Below, in pieces: positions 26,398 through 34,960 of a stretch of DNA of 64,000 bases. Location of the stretch: assembly GCA_025360005.1 (NCBI GenBank), contig JANYDA010000030.1, positions 1 through 64,000 on the forward strand, read 5' to 3'. The stretch comes from Fibrobacteria bacterium. GTDB taxonomy: Bacteria > Fibrobacterota > Fibrobacteria > UBA11236. Under the pieces are notes generated by a model that saw only the letters and a program-made list of their open reading frames with translations, did not search any database and had not been told where the DNA came from. The first letter of the stretch is position 1. Every line of letters begins with the position of its first letter. Made by a program: the position numbers and the translations under genes.

Positions 26398-29300
26398 ATG
26401 GAGACAGTTGTGACGAAATCGACCCTTTTCCTCCGATTGGCCCTCGCCGGGGCTGTCGGGCTTTTGTCCGCCACTCAGTCGCATGCCGATGGCAAGCTTC
26501 AAGAGCTGAAGAAGCGCAAGATGGAACTCGACCAGGCCGCAGCAAAGTGCGATGCGATGGATGAGTCGGATAAAGCGGACTGCATGGCCAAGCGGCAGAA
26601 GAAGGTGGACAAGTACAAGGAAGAGTTGGAAGCCTACAAAACCGATTTGGCCAAGGAGCAGTCCAAGAACGCCCAACGGGAAGCCAAGGACAATCCGGCC
26701 GATTTCAGCGCCAAGATCCAAAGCCGCGAGCAGAGCATCAAGGAATTCCAGGATTACGTCAACAGTTGCACGGATAAGACCGATCGCTGCGCATCGGCCT
26801 TGTTCCAGGTAGCCAACCTAACCTACCAGAATGAGGAGGATGGCTTCCTCATCAAGCAGACCAAGTATGAGGCCGATTTCACCAAGTGGGAAGATCGGGA
26901 TAAGAAAGGCGCTGAACCGGTGCAACCCCGCCGGGATCATAAAAATTCCATTCGATATTTTGAACGCTTCCTCAAGGAATATCCCAATCACAAACAGGTT
27001 CCCGAAGCGCTGGTGCGCGCCGCCTTCATCGCCGACATGCTGGGAAGCGAAGACCGCGCTTACGAATACCTGAACCTTCTCGTCACCCGCTTTCCCGATC
27101 ATCCTCTCAACATCCAGGCTCATCTGCGCTTGGGTGAATACTGGCTCTTGAAGAGGAAATACCTCAAGGCCATTGAGCAATACGAGAAGGTACCCTTGGA
27201 TTACCCGGGGAATGAAGCCGGCTTGGCGCTTTATCACCGCGCTGAGTCCTATTACAACCTCGCTGATTTCGAGAATGCCGCGAAATGGTATTACGAATAC
27301 GTGGTCCGGGCCGATGCCGGCAAGCTGAAGGCCGATCTTCGCGACGAAGCCATGTCCTTCATGGCCGCCAGCTGGGCGGATATGGACAATGGCTTCGATG
27401 TAGCCGAGAAATTCCTACGCGCCCATGGAAATCCGAAATGGGAAAAGGATGTGTATTACGAAATAGGCCTCAAGAACAAAGCGCATGATCGCCTTGATGA
27501 AGCCGTTAAATCCTTCAAATTCTTATTGGAAAAGGATCCGGCTTATCCCAAGGCTCCTACCGCGGACCTGAACATCGTAGAGGTCCTGGTGTTGCAAAAG
27601 AAGGCCGAGGAAGCGCAACAGGCCAGAGTGGATTTGGTCAAGCGTTACGAGTCCAATTCGGAATGGTCCAGCAAGAATTCCGGCAATGCGGAAGCCACGG
27701 CTGAGGCCCAAAAGGCCATCAAACTGGCCATGTACCATATCCCCGTTTATTATCATCAGAAGGGCGATGAAGGCAAAGGCGATCCGGATATGCTTCATAA
27801 AGCCGAAGAAGGCTACCGCAATTATCTGTCCCGTTACAGCAATGAACAGTCTTGGGATGTATACCAAGTCCACCAGAATCTAGCCGTGCTTTACAACAAG
27901 CTGAAGGACTTCAAGCATTCCGCCGATGAATGGCAATGGTGCGCTTCCGCGAATACCGATCGATTTGGAAAGCTGCCTTCGGAAAAGAAGGACATCGTAA
28001 GCAAAGGCGATGCGGCCTACAATGCCGTGCTGATGATGGATGAGAACCGGAAGTTGGCGTTGGCCCGGGCCAAGGGCGACACCGTAGCGGCGTACAATTC
28101 GCAAGAGACGAAGGATTATTTCGGAGCCGTCGAAAAATACATGGGCCAATACGGAAAGTCCAATTCGGCGCCCGAGCTCGCCTACAATGCGGCTTTCGTG
28201 GATTACCAGGCCAAGCAATACAAGGAAGCCATCCAGAGCCTTTCCAAATTGGCGGAGGCCTTTCCGAATCATGAGCACAATGTGCTGATCCGCCGCGCCC
28301 TGGCCCAGAGCCTCTTGGAAGACGGGCAATACGATATGGCGGAGAAGCAGTTCACGGTCTTGAAGAACAAGCTTTGCCCTTCCGACAAGCAATGCCCCGA
28401 AATCAAGAAAGCCTTGGCTTCCACGATCTTCAAGCAGGCCGATACCAAAGCCAAGGCAGGGGATCATGCCACCGCCGCCCAGAAGTACTTGCAGTTGGCC
28501 CGTGATTTTCGCGACGTCGACATCGCCGACAAGGCCTTGTTCGAGGCCGGCACTAATTTCGATTCCGCCGGCCGCACGGAAGACGGCGTCCGTACCTTGC
28601 TGCGGATCCATGCCGAATACCCCAAATCCGAATTGCGCACCAAGTCCATCTTGAAGGGCGCTTCCATGTACATGGCCAAGAAGAAGTACCGCGAAGCGGG
28701 TGAGACCTTCCTTCTCATCCAGAAGAACTATCCGGATGATTCGCTCGGTTTCCAGTCCATTGCCTGGGCCGCGGATGCCTATGAGAAGGTTCCGGATCCC
28801 CACAGGGCCGGCCAGACCTACGAATCCGCTTTCCGCCTTTACCCCACCAACATGAAGACGGCGTCCTACCTGTACAACGCCGGCCAGCTCTACGAGAACA
28901 ACAAGGAGTACGGCGATGCCATCGCCGTGTACAAGCTCATCGGCGAGAAATATCCCAAGAGCCAATACGCCATCGAAGCCATCTTCTCCGTTCCCCTCTT
29001 GCTTGAGAAGCGGGGCGATTATGCCAAAGCCGCGGCCGCTTATGAAGACTTCGTCCGCGAGTACGAGAACGATAAGAACAAGTTGATCCGCGCCCACCTC
29101 GGCGCCGGCAAGAACTACGAAGCTTTGGGCAATGAAACCAAGGCCCTGGATCATTTCGGTAAGGCAATCGCCATACAGAAGAAGGATGGCGAGAAGGCAT
29201 TGATCCCTCCCGCCATCGCTGCGGAAGCAGCTTACCGCGCGGGCGATATCTACTTCAAGAAGATCAAGAAGGTCCGCTTGGACGGAACCAAGGGCCAGAA

Positions 29301-30141
29301 CGCCCAGCGCGTTACCGAGATGCAGAAGAGCCTGGTTCCTTCCATCCAGTTCTACGCCAAGTCCGTGGAGATGGCGGAAGAAGAATGGGCGTTGCGTTCC
29401 ACCATGCGCATGGGCGATCTCTTCTACGCCATCGCTTCCATTTCGGACAATGAACGTGCCGCAGGACTTTCCGGTGACGATCGCATCCGCGCCAAGATCG
29501 AGAGCAAAGCCGGCATTCCCGGGTATCTGGAGAAGGCCACGGAACTTTATAAGAAGAATCTGGAGGTCGCCAACAACCAGGGAATCGAAAGCCCCTGGAT
29601 CGACAGCTCCGGCGTGCGTTTGATGCAGGCCTATGCTTTCAAGGGCGAAGCCTTGGAAGACTTGAGTAAGCTGTTCCTGCAAGTGCCCCTTCCCAAAAAG
29701 GCCGGGGAAGATGAGAAGAACCAGTTGAAGCAGGCCTCGGAAGAAACGAAGGAAAAGGCCATAGCCAACTATAAGGAAGGCTTACTGGCGGCCCAGACCT
29801 ACCACATCGACAACGGCGACCGGCAAAAGATCGTTTCCAATCTGCGTGCATTGCAAGCGGATGCCCCCGAACTTAACGCGCAGGTTACCGCGCGCCCCAA
29901 AGCCGCTCCCCAGGACGCGCAAGCCGCAACGCCCGGAAGGCCCGCCGACAGCACGCCTGCGGCTGAATTCAAGGATGCCAAGTACGATGCGAATATGAAG
30001 CGCATCTCCAAGATTTATGAGAACTCATCGTTGAGCGAAGATCAAAAGGTCGAACTGTTGTTGCAGATGGAAACGGAAGCCAAGCGCGAGATCAGCGAGA
30101 TGAATGCTGAGATGGCGAATACGCCTTCCGACGGAAACTAA
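26398..30141 (+). CDS. Giant periplasmic TPR protein (1247 aa)
   Basis: The signal peptide (about 1-31, ending SHADG) is followed by a charged coiled segment (about 32-110). From about 125 to 1130 there is an almost continuous array of tetratricopeptide-like repeats, recognisable from recurring A..Y..AI..Y..-(I/L)...YP patterns (AIEQYEKVPLDYPGNEAG, AIAVYKLIGEKYPKSQYA, AAAYEDFVREYENDKNK). The tail is Ala/Pro-rich and charged. TPR arrays bind partner proteins. In myxobacterial gliding and Tol-like systems similar large TPR proteins sit in the periplasm next to TolQR-type motors. It follows the PorV-like gene by 29 nt and is followed by a terminator-like hairpin before the tolQ-like gene. It is far longer than YbgF/CpoB, so orthology to that protein is unlikely. 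Confidence 0.85.
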   Translation: METVVTKSTLFLRLALAGAVGLLSATQSHADGKLQELKKRKMELDQAAAKCDAMDESDKADCMAKRQKKVDKYKEELEAYKTDLAKEQSKNAQREAKDNPADFSAKIQSREQSIKEFQDYVNSCTDKTDRCASALFQVANLTYQNEEDGFLIKQTKYEADFTKWEDRDKKGAEPVQPRRDHKNSIRYFERFLKEYPNHKQVPEALVRAAFIADMLGSEDRAYEYLNLLVTRFPDHPLNIQAHLRLGEYWLLKRKYLKAIEQYEKVPLDYPGNEAGLALYHRAESYYNLADFENAAKWYYEYVVRADAGKLKADLRDEAMSFMAASWADMDNGFDVAEKFLRAHGNPKWEKDVYYEIGLKNKAHDRLDEAVKSFKFLLEKDPAYPKAPTADLNIVEVLVLQKKAEEAQQARVDLVKRYESNSEWSSKNSGNAEATAEAQKAIKLAMYHIPVYYHQKGDEGKGDPDMLHKAEEGYRNYLSRYSNEQSWDVYQVHQNLAVLYNKLKDFKHSADEWQWCASANTDRFGKLPSEKKDIVSKGDAAYNAVLMMDENRKLALARAKGDTVAAYNSQETKDYFGAVEKYMGQYGKSNSAPELAYNAAFVDYQAKQYKEAIQSLSKLAEAFPNHEHNVLIRRALAQSLLEDGQYDMAEKQFTVLKNKLCPSDKQCPEIKKALASTIFKQADTKAKAGDHATAAQKYLQLARDFRDVDIADKALFEAGTNFDSAGRTEDGVRTLLRIHAEYPKSELRTKSILKGASMYMAKKKYREAGETFLLIQKNYPDDSLGFQSIAWAADAYEKVPDPHRAGQTYESAFRLYPTNMKTASYLYNAGQLYENNKEYGDAIAVYKLIGEKYPKSQYAIEAIFSVPLLLEKRGDYAKAAAAYEDFVREYENDKNKLIRAHLGAGKNYEALGNETKALDHFGKAIAIQKKDGEKALIPPAIAAEAAYRAGDIYFKKIKKVRLDGTKGQNAQRVTEMQKSLVPSIQFYAKSVEMAEEEWALRSTMRMGDLFYAIASISDNERAAGLSGDDRIRAKIESKAGIPGYLEKATELYKKNLEVANNQGIESPWIDSSGVRLMQAYAFKGEALEDLSKLFLQVPLPKKAGEDEKNQLKQASEETKEKAIANYKEGLLAAQTYHIDNGDRQKIVSNLRALQADAPELNAQVTARPKAAPQDAQAATPGRPADSTPAAEFKDAKYDANMKRISKIYENSSLSEDQKVELLLQMETEAKREISEMNAEMANTPSDGN

Positions 30142-30149
30142 TTCGGATT

Positions 30150-30175
30150 GGCGGGCTGGACACTCGCCGTTTTTT
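30150..30175 (+). terminator. Likely Rho-independent terminator
   Basis: A short GC stem (GGCGGG with CTCGCC, one G-T pair, 7-nt loop) is followed by G and six T. It lies 8 nt after the TPR gene stop. The stem is modest, so some read-through into the tolQ-like gene is likely. Confidence 0.55.
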
Positions 30176-30493
30176 GGACTTGTTAAAGCGGGTAGGACAC
30201 CTGCTCCAGCTTCCCAAATCTGCGGGGTCAAACCCGCGAACTGATCCTGGATTTCCCGGGATCAGCAAGTGGTTTGTGATGGATTTTATTCGGGAAATAC
30301 CGTGAAAAACCAGGAAATAAACCATAAAAATAGCCAGCGCAAAGCAAAAGTCGAATATATCTTTATCTCGGACGCAAAAGACCACTCCGGTTTTTTGAAA
30401 TGAAATCCTGCAGAGTCAGTAGACCCTGAACCGGCGGATATCTCAGACCAGGCTTAAAAACCCTAACTCATTTGTTATAGAGAGGACATTGAA
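30176..30493 (+). promoter_or_regulatory. Leader/promoter region of the TolQ-like operon
   Basis: About 320 bp with no gene. A hairpin with arms CTGATCC (30241-30247) and GGATCAG (30259-30265) lies near the start. The rest is AT-rich. GAGAGGA at 30480-30486 is the ribosome site for the ATG at 30494. The -35/-10 pair is not clear; TTATAG near 30475 is too close to the start codon to be the main promoter. Confidence 0.35.
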
Positions 30494-31105
30494 ATGGAAC
30501 TGATTTTAAAGGGCTTTCAAGGCGAGGGAAAATTCTACATGTCGGTGATCTTGTGCCTGGGGATTATCTCCCTGGCCATCATCGCGGAGCGCTTCTACTA
30601 CATCTATGTGAAGTCCTCCGCCGGTCGCGCGAACTTCATGCGCAACATCGCCCAGCTGCTCCAGACCGGTCGCGTTGCCGAAGCCGGCCATCTGGCCGCC
30701 AGCCAGAACTTCCCTCTCGCCAAGATCATTTCCGCCGTGTTGCAGAACAAGGCTAAAGGACAGGCCGCGATTGAGAAGGCCGTGGATGAGGTCTACTTGA
30801 CCGAAGCCCCCCGCATCAACCGTTACCTGAACCTGCTGCCCGCCTTCGCCAATATCGCGATGCTTTGCGGCCTGCTGGGCACCATCTTCGGTCTGATTCT
30901 GGCTTTTGACGCCGTTGCCAATCTTCCGGCCGCCCAGCGTCCCCAGGCCCTCGCCTCCGGTATCTCCATCGTTATGGTGAACACCTGGTCCGGCTTGGCC
31001 ACCGCCATTCCCATCTTGCTGCTGCACGGATTGCTGTCCATGCAGTCCGAACGTCTTCAGGAAGAGATGGAAGAAAAGGCCGTGAAGGTGATGAACCTCC
31101 TCTAA
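30494..31105 (+). CDS. TolQ/ExbB/MotA-family proton channel subunit
   Basis: 203 residues with three transmembrane helices in the TolQ/ExbB arrangement: one near the N-terminus (about 16-37, VILCLGIISLAIIAERFYYI), a long cytoplasmic loop, then two (about 112-140 and 152-183). The family block ANIAMLCGLLGTIFGLILAFDAV, containing the conserved GLLGT helix start, and GISIVMVNTWSGLATAIP, carrying the conserved Thr/Ala face, are intact. This is the pentameric stator that, with TolR/ExbD-type partners, converts proton flow into movement of a periplasmic effector. It heads a run of four genes ending in the AgmX-like effector. Confidence 0.92.
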   Translation: MELILKGFQGEGKFYMSVILCLGIISLAIIAERFYYIYVKSSAGRANFMRNIAQLLQTGRVAEAGHLAASQNFPLAKIISAVLQNKAKGQAAIEKAVDEVYLTEAPRINRYLNLLPAFANIAMLCGLLGTIFGLILAFDAVANLPAAQRPQALASGISIVMVNTWSGLATAIPILLLHGLLSMQSERLQEEMEEKAVKVMNLL

Positions 31106-31163
31106 GAAGAAGCGTGGGACCCGCGATGCGCGGGTCCTTTACACTTTTTTAAAAGGCAAGGGT

Positions 31164-31976
31164 ATGAAAAAAGCAAGAACGAAAAAACACCATAGCAAAG
31201 AACTCGATCTGATTCCGGTCATGAATCTGTTCTCGATTCTGGTGGTCACGGTTATCTCCATGGCCCAGTTTGAAAAACTGGGCGTATTGGAACTGTGGTT
31301 GCCCGAACGCGGCGCACCGAATCCGGAGCAGCAGAAGACCGACATCGATGAAGGCCTCCTCAATCTGACCGTGATCATTACCGATAAAGGCGTGACCATC
31401 GGCGCTGGCGGCGGTTTCCAACCCACTATCTATTATCAGGAAGAAGTAGAGTATCGCAGCCGCTCCGACCAGAAGGTATTCCGAAAGGTGTACGTTGCCG
31501 GTGAAGAGGTGAAGTCTCCCACGGACGGAAAGGTCATGACGCCTTACGAACGCGAGACCATCATGCTGAACTCAGTCATCAAGAAGGACTCCGCGGATCC
31601 CGGCACGTACCAGTACGCCGCCATCGATCCCGAGGGCAACGCGATGATTGACACGGCCGGTAACTGGTACGCTACCGTACCCGCCAATGGCGCCCTTTAC
31701 CGGGTGGTCGGCGACGAGACCTTGAAGCACATGGATCCCCGGAGCGCGGCGTTCTGCAAGGTGGAAAAGCTTTCCGCCTACCAGGAAGTGGCCAAGACCC
31801 TGGAAAAGATCCACATGCTGTATAGCCAAAGGGATCCCCTCCCCGCGGACGTGGACGACGTGGTTATTCTCGCCGACGAGAATGTCATTTATGACAAGGT
31901 CATCCAGATGATGGATGCCTGCAAGTCCGCCGGGTTCGACCGCGTGGCCTTGTCCTTGATTGGAGGATCGGTTTAA
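31164..31976 (+). CDS. TolR/ExbD-like protein lacking the transmembrane Asp, enlarged periplasmic domain
   Basis: 270 residues. The N-terminal basic segment, then ELDLIPVMNLFSILVVTVIS, matches the TolR/ExbD membrane signature, in which the residue after P-(L/V)-(I/M) is normally the proton-carrying Asp. Here it is Asn 21 (codon AAT, 31224-31226). The periplasmic part starts ExbD-like (LNLTVIITDKGVTIGAGG), is interrupted by about 110 extra residues, then returns to the family C-terminal fold (VVILADENVIYDKVIQMMDACKSAGF). It overlaps the next, Asp-containing, paralog by 1 nt (TAATG). I infer that the two form a hetero-oligomer in which only one subunit carries protons. Confidence 0.85.
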   Translation: MKKARTKKHHSKELDLIPVMNLFSILVVTVISMAQFEKLGVLELWLPERGAPNPEQQKTDIDEGLLNLTVIITDKGVTIGAGGGFQPTIYYQEEVEYRSRSDQKVFRKVYVAGEEVKSPTDGKVMTPYERETIMLNSVIKKDSADPGTYQYAAIDPEGNAMIDTAGNWYATVPANGALYRVVGDETLKHMDPRSAAFCKVEKLSAYQEVAKTLEKIHMLYSQRDPLPADVDDVVILADENVIYDKVIQMMDACKSAGFDRVALSLIGGSV

Positions 31977-32464
31977 TGGCCAAGCGTAAGATCAAAAGAC
32001 AGCCGGAGGCGGCCCTTATCATCACGTCGCTCGTGGACGTGTTCGTTATCGTGCTGGTATTCCTTTTGCGTTCGGTTTCTTCCGAAGGCAATCTGATGAC
32101 CTCGGCAGATAACCTGGTGCTTCCCATGTCGCAACGCTCCAAATCGCCGACCGAGGTTTCCTTGACCATCATCGGCGATCAAAAGCACATCACGGTGGAT
32201 GACCAGGTGCTGATGGACACGGAATTGGTACGCAAGCAGGACAGCCTGTTGGTGAAACCCGTTCTCGATGTGCTTTCTAAAAAGCGCGATGAGGAACGCA
32301 AAGCCGAAGTGCTGGGCCTCATCAAGGAAGCCACCGGCAAGGTGGTAGTGCAATTCGACAAGAACACTCCGTATGATATCGTCACCAAGATCATGGCGAC
32401 CTGCGGCTACGCGGGTTACAACAACATCAAGTTCGCCGTGACCAAGAAGAACGAGGAGGGCTAA
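31976..32464 (+). CDS. TolR/ExbD-family proton-conducting subunit
   Basis: 162 residues: a basic N-terminus, one transmembrane helix with the conserved Asp (D21 in ITSLVDVFVIVLVFLL), and a periplasmic ExbD/TolR domain (VSLTIIGDQKHITVDDQVL ... YDIVTKIMATCGYAGYNNIKFAV). This is the partner that should line the proton path with the TolQ-like protein. The start overlaps the preceding stop (TAATG) and the next gene starts directly after its stop (TAAATG), so the stoichiometry is probably controlled by translational coupling. Confidence 0.92.
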   Translation: MAKRKIKRQPEAALIITSLVDVFVIVLVFLLRSVSSEGNLMTSADNLVLPMSQRSKSPTEVSLTIIGDQKHITVDDQVLMDTELVRKQDSLLVKPVLDVLSKKRDEERKAEVLGLIKEATGKVVVQFDKNTPYDIVTKIMATCGYAGYNNIKFAVTKKNEEG

Positions 32465-33427
32465 ATGGCGCAAGATTTTTCAGCGCCCAAGGGCGCAGTT
32501 CAAGATCCGCTCATCGCCAAGATGGAAGTGGAATCCGATAAGCGTCTCGGTAAGTTCCTCGGTGTTTTCGCGATCTTCGGCGGCGCCCTCGTGGGTTATG
32601 CCTTGACTGTGGAAGTGATGATTCCGGTGGCGCTTTACGCGACCACTAAGGATGATACTTCGCAAGTGGTGATGAAACTCGCCGACGTGGAAAAGAAGAA
32701 GGATGAAGAGAAGAAGAAGCTGAAGAACGCTCCGCCCAAACCCCGGAAAAAATCCGGCGGCGGCGGAAAGCCGCACGGACGGGGCAACCCCAACGCGCCG
32801 GTAACGCAGGCGGCTTTGAAGCTGATCACTTCCCGGACCACTTCCTCATCCTTGTCCAGCTACGACTTGATGAATCAGAAGTTCGCCAAGGATCTCGATA
32901 AGGTCATCAACAACGTTTCCGGTCTCACCAAAACGGGGCAAACCCGTCTCGGCGGCCGGCGCGGAAAAGTCGACGGAGGCTGGAATGACGGTTACGCCGT
33001 CGGCGGTTCCGGAGGCGTCGATGATCTGTTGGGCGGTCTTTGGGGCGGAGATGCCGGTCCTCTCGGGGTGAAAGCCAAGGGCGGTCTGGGATTGAAAGCG
33101 CCTTCGGCTTCCGATATTGACATGGGTCAGGAAAGCGGCCAGCGTTCCACGGAGTCTATTCTCCGCGTTATTCGGCAGCATACTCCCGGCTTGCGTCAGA
33201 CGTACAACAAGTTCCTGAAGACCAATCCCGGCTTCAAAGGCAAGATCACCTTGAAGTTCGCGATTGCTCCGAGCGGTTCCATTGTGGAGCTCACGGTGAT
33301 GGGAACGACCACGGGCGTTGCCGAGTTCGATTCCGAGATCCGCGAGAGAGTCAGGACGTGGAGATTCGAACCCGTCAAGGGCAAGTCGAACGACGTCGTG
33401 ACCGTACCGTTTACGTTCTCGGAATAA
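32465..33427 (+). CDS. AgmX/PglI C-terminal domain, TonB-like energy transducer
   Basis: 320 residues built like TonB: a cytoplasmic N-terminus, one transmembrane helix (about 32-56), a charged Lys/Glu then Pro/Lys/Gly-rich extension (KKKDEEKKKLKNAPPKPRKK), a Gly-rich flexible stretch (about 170-215), and an AgmX/PglI-type C-terminal domain (about 225-320). Blocks in that domain include ILRVIRQHTPGLRQTYNKFL, GKITLKFAIAPSGSIVEL and REDSEIRERV-like RTWRFEPV. In Myxococcus such proteins belong to the gliding apparatus. More generally the domain is a TonB/TolA-like periplasmic head pulled by a TolQR-type motor. It closes the motor operon and a strong terminator follows. The outer-membrane partner may be the barrel at 33554 or the PorV-like protein at 24107 (inference). 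Confidence 0.9.
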   Translation: MAQDFSAPKGAVQDPLIAKMEVESDKRLGKFLGVFAIFGGALVGYALTVEVMIPVALYATTKDDTSQVVMKLADVEKKKDEEKKKLKNAPPKPRKKSGGGGKPHGRGNPNAPVTQAALKLITSRTTSSSLSSYDLMNQKFAKDLDKVINNVSGLTKTGQTRLGGRRGKVDGGWNDGYAVGGSGGVDDLLGGLWGGDAGPLGVKAKGGLGLKAPSASDIDMGQESGQRSTESILRVIRQHTPGLRQTYNKFLKTNPGFKGKITLKFAIAPSGSIVELTVMGTTTGVAEFDSEIRERVRTWRFEPVKGKSNDVVTVPFTFSE

Positions 33428-33448
33428 CCCCAGCATACTTCTCAGCCT

Positions 33449-33482
33449 AAAACCGATGTCCTTCCAAGGGCATCGGTTTTTT
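33449..33482 (+). terminator. Rho-independent terminator after the AgmX-like gene
   Basis: A 13-bp stem (AAAACCGATG + TCC / GGG + CATCGGTTTT, one G-T pair) with loop TTCCAA runs directly into a T run. It ends the motor operon. Confidence 0.9.
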
Positions 33483-33553
33483 ATTTTCCTCCCCGGCTAA
33501 TTGCAACCAAGGCCATTTTAATGTTAAATTTTGCGGAAACAGGAGAGTAACCC

Positions 33554-34819
33554 ATGGTTCATAATCGGCTCAAGCTCACGGCGCTGGGATTCCTCGTTTT
33601 TGGAACGGTCCAGACCTCATGGGCAACGTATTCCCGCGTCGAATCGATGGGGAAGCGGGCCGATTTTTTCATGGACGATATCAGCATTTTCGATAACCCG
33701 GCCAACATGAATATCTTTCCCAACTTCCTAATCGGAGAGTTGGGTGTTTATCGGCAGGGTGCGGGGGACACCTCCGCCAACGTGCGCCGCAATGCGGACC
33801 CCGCCAATAGCTGGTTCGGCGGCATTTTCTCCTATTCGCTGTCCAAGAATAAAGAGTCCGGGAACCTGTATCCGCAGATCAGTTTGGGTGGCGCTTTTAA
33901 TCGCGTGGATGAAGAACTCGCGGCCATTATCCCGGATATCGCGGACGGATACGCCGTACCCAAGCCGGCCACCAATTTCGACGGCTTTTTAGGAATGACG
34001 CTTTCCAACGGCGGCATGCTGGGCTCCCACGTTTACGTGGCGATGCAGGAAGGCGCCAATCTTACCAACGGATCCATCCAAGGTCAGGCCGATCCGAACA
34101 TCAATGTGTATGCCTTGCGCGGTGACTTGGGCGTGAACTGGCCCATTGCACGCAATGTGGACGGCGAACTTTCCTTAGGAACAGCCTCCATCAGCTATGG
34201 ACCCCAGTCCATTGATCCGGAGATGTCCTATTTCGTCAAGGGACGTGCCTTCTCGACTTTGGAAATCATCAATGGCGAATTGGTGCCCATCTTCAACTAC
34301 AGCGTCCTGAAGGCTCCGGGAAGGGAATTGACCAAGCTGCATTTCGGTTTGGGCGTCAATGTCTCGCTGGATCGCGGTTTCTTCTGGCTGGGCGCGCAAG
34401 GCCTTTTCGATGAGGACGACAAGAGCGGTATGGATACCACGGCGGGAGGATTGGTCCGGTACGACTCCCATTCGACCGCCAAGACCAATCAGAGCATTCG
34501 CGGCGGCCTGGTTTCATTCGGCATTGAACGCAATGTCTGGTGGGATTGGCTGGTTCTCCGCGTTGGTGGCCAAAAGGAAATCACTTATCGCGATCAATCC
34601 AGCAATCAGACGAACCAGACTTACAATTTCATCTATACCAATCCGACCAACGACGGGTCCATCAATGATGCGGTCGGTTTCGGTATCGGCATCAACATCG
34701 AGGAAAAGCTCAAGGTGGATGCCACCCTGGCGGAGGATCTTCCCTACACCTTCGGTAATCTCTTCTCGGGCCCCATCCATCATTTGATCTCGCGCATTTC
34801 CGCCACCTATTCCTTTTAG
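33554..34819 (+). CDS. Outer-membrane beta-barrel protein (PorV-like N-terminus)
   Basis: 421 residues with a signal peptide (about 1-25, ending SWA). AGGAGA lies 8 nt before the ATG. The mature protein opens with FFMDDISIFDNPANMNIFPN, an NPA turn like that of PorV/PorQ/FadL-type barrels, and continues with about 14 amphipathic strands. The last residues, HLISRISATYSF, end in an aromatic as expected for a BAM-targeted barrel. The gene is separated from the motor operon by a terminator but lies next to it on the same strand. Function unknown; transport or a docking site for the motor head are possible. Confidence 0.85.
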   Translation: MVHNRLKLTALGFLVFGTVQTSWATYSRVESMGKRADFFMDDISIFDNPANMNIFPNFLIGELGVYRQGAGDTSANVRRNADPANSWFGGIFSYSLSKNKESGNLYPQISLGGAFNRVDEELAAIIPDIADGYAVPKPATNFDGFLGMTLSNGGMLGSHVYVAMQEGANLTNGSIQGQADPNINVYALRGDLGVNWPIARNVDGELSLGTASISYGPQSIDPEMSYFVKGRAFSTLEIINGELVPIFNYSVLKAPGRELTKLHFGLGVNVSLDRGFFWLGAQGLFDEDDKSGMDTTAGGLVRYDSHSTAKTNQSIRGGLVSFGIERNVWWDWLVLRVGGQKEITYRDQSSNQTNQTYNFIYTNPTNDGSINDAVGFGIGINIEEKLKVDATLAEDLPYTFGNLFSGPIHHLISRISATYSF

Positions 34820-34960
34820 TATCTTCGGGCCATGACCCGATTGCGCGGCTTCCGGAATGCGTTTCGTTGGGGTTTGCGGCTCCGCAGGAACGCACATCCG
34901 ATAGGGAAGGGATTCTTCCGGAAAAACGCCGTTCTCCCCGAAATTGGAATTCTAGCCAAG

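Noticed and set aside
27880-29682. 600-codon minus-strand frame inside the giant TPR gene
   Set aside because: Antisense shadow; the plus strand encodes coherent TPR repeats.
30494-33427. Canonical Tol-Pal operon
   Set aside because: TolQ- and TolR-like genes are present, but there is no TolB propeller, no short Pal lipoprotein and no YbgF/CpoB-size protein. The OmpA-like protein is large and far upstream.
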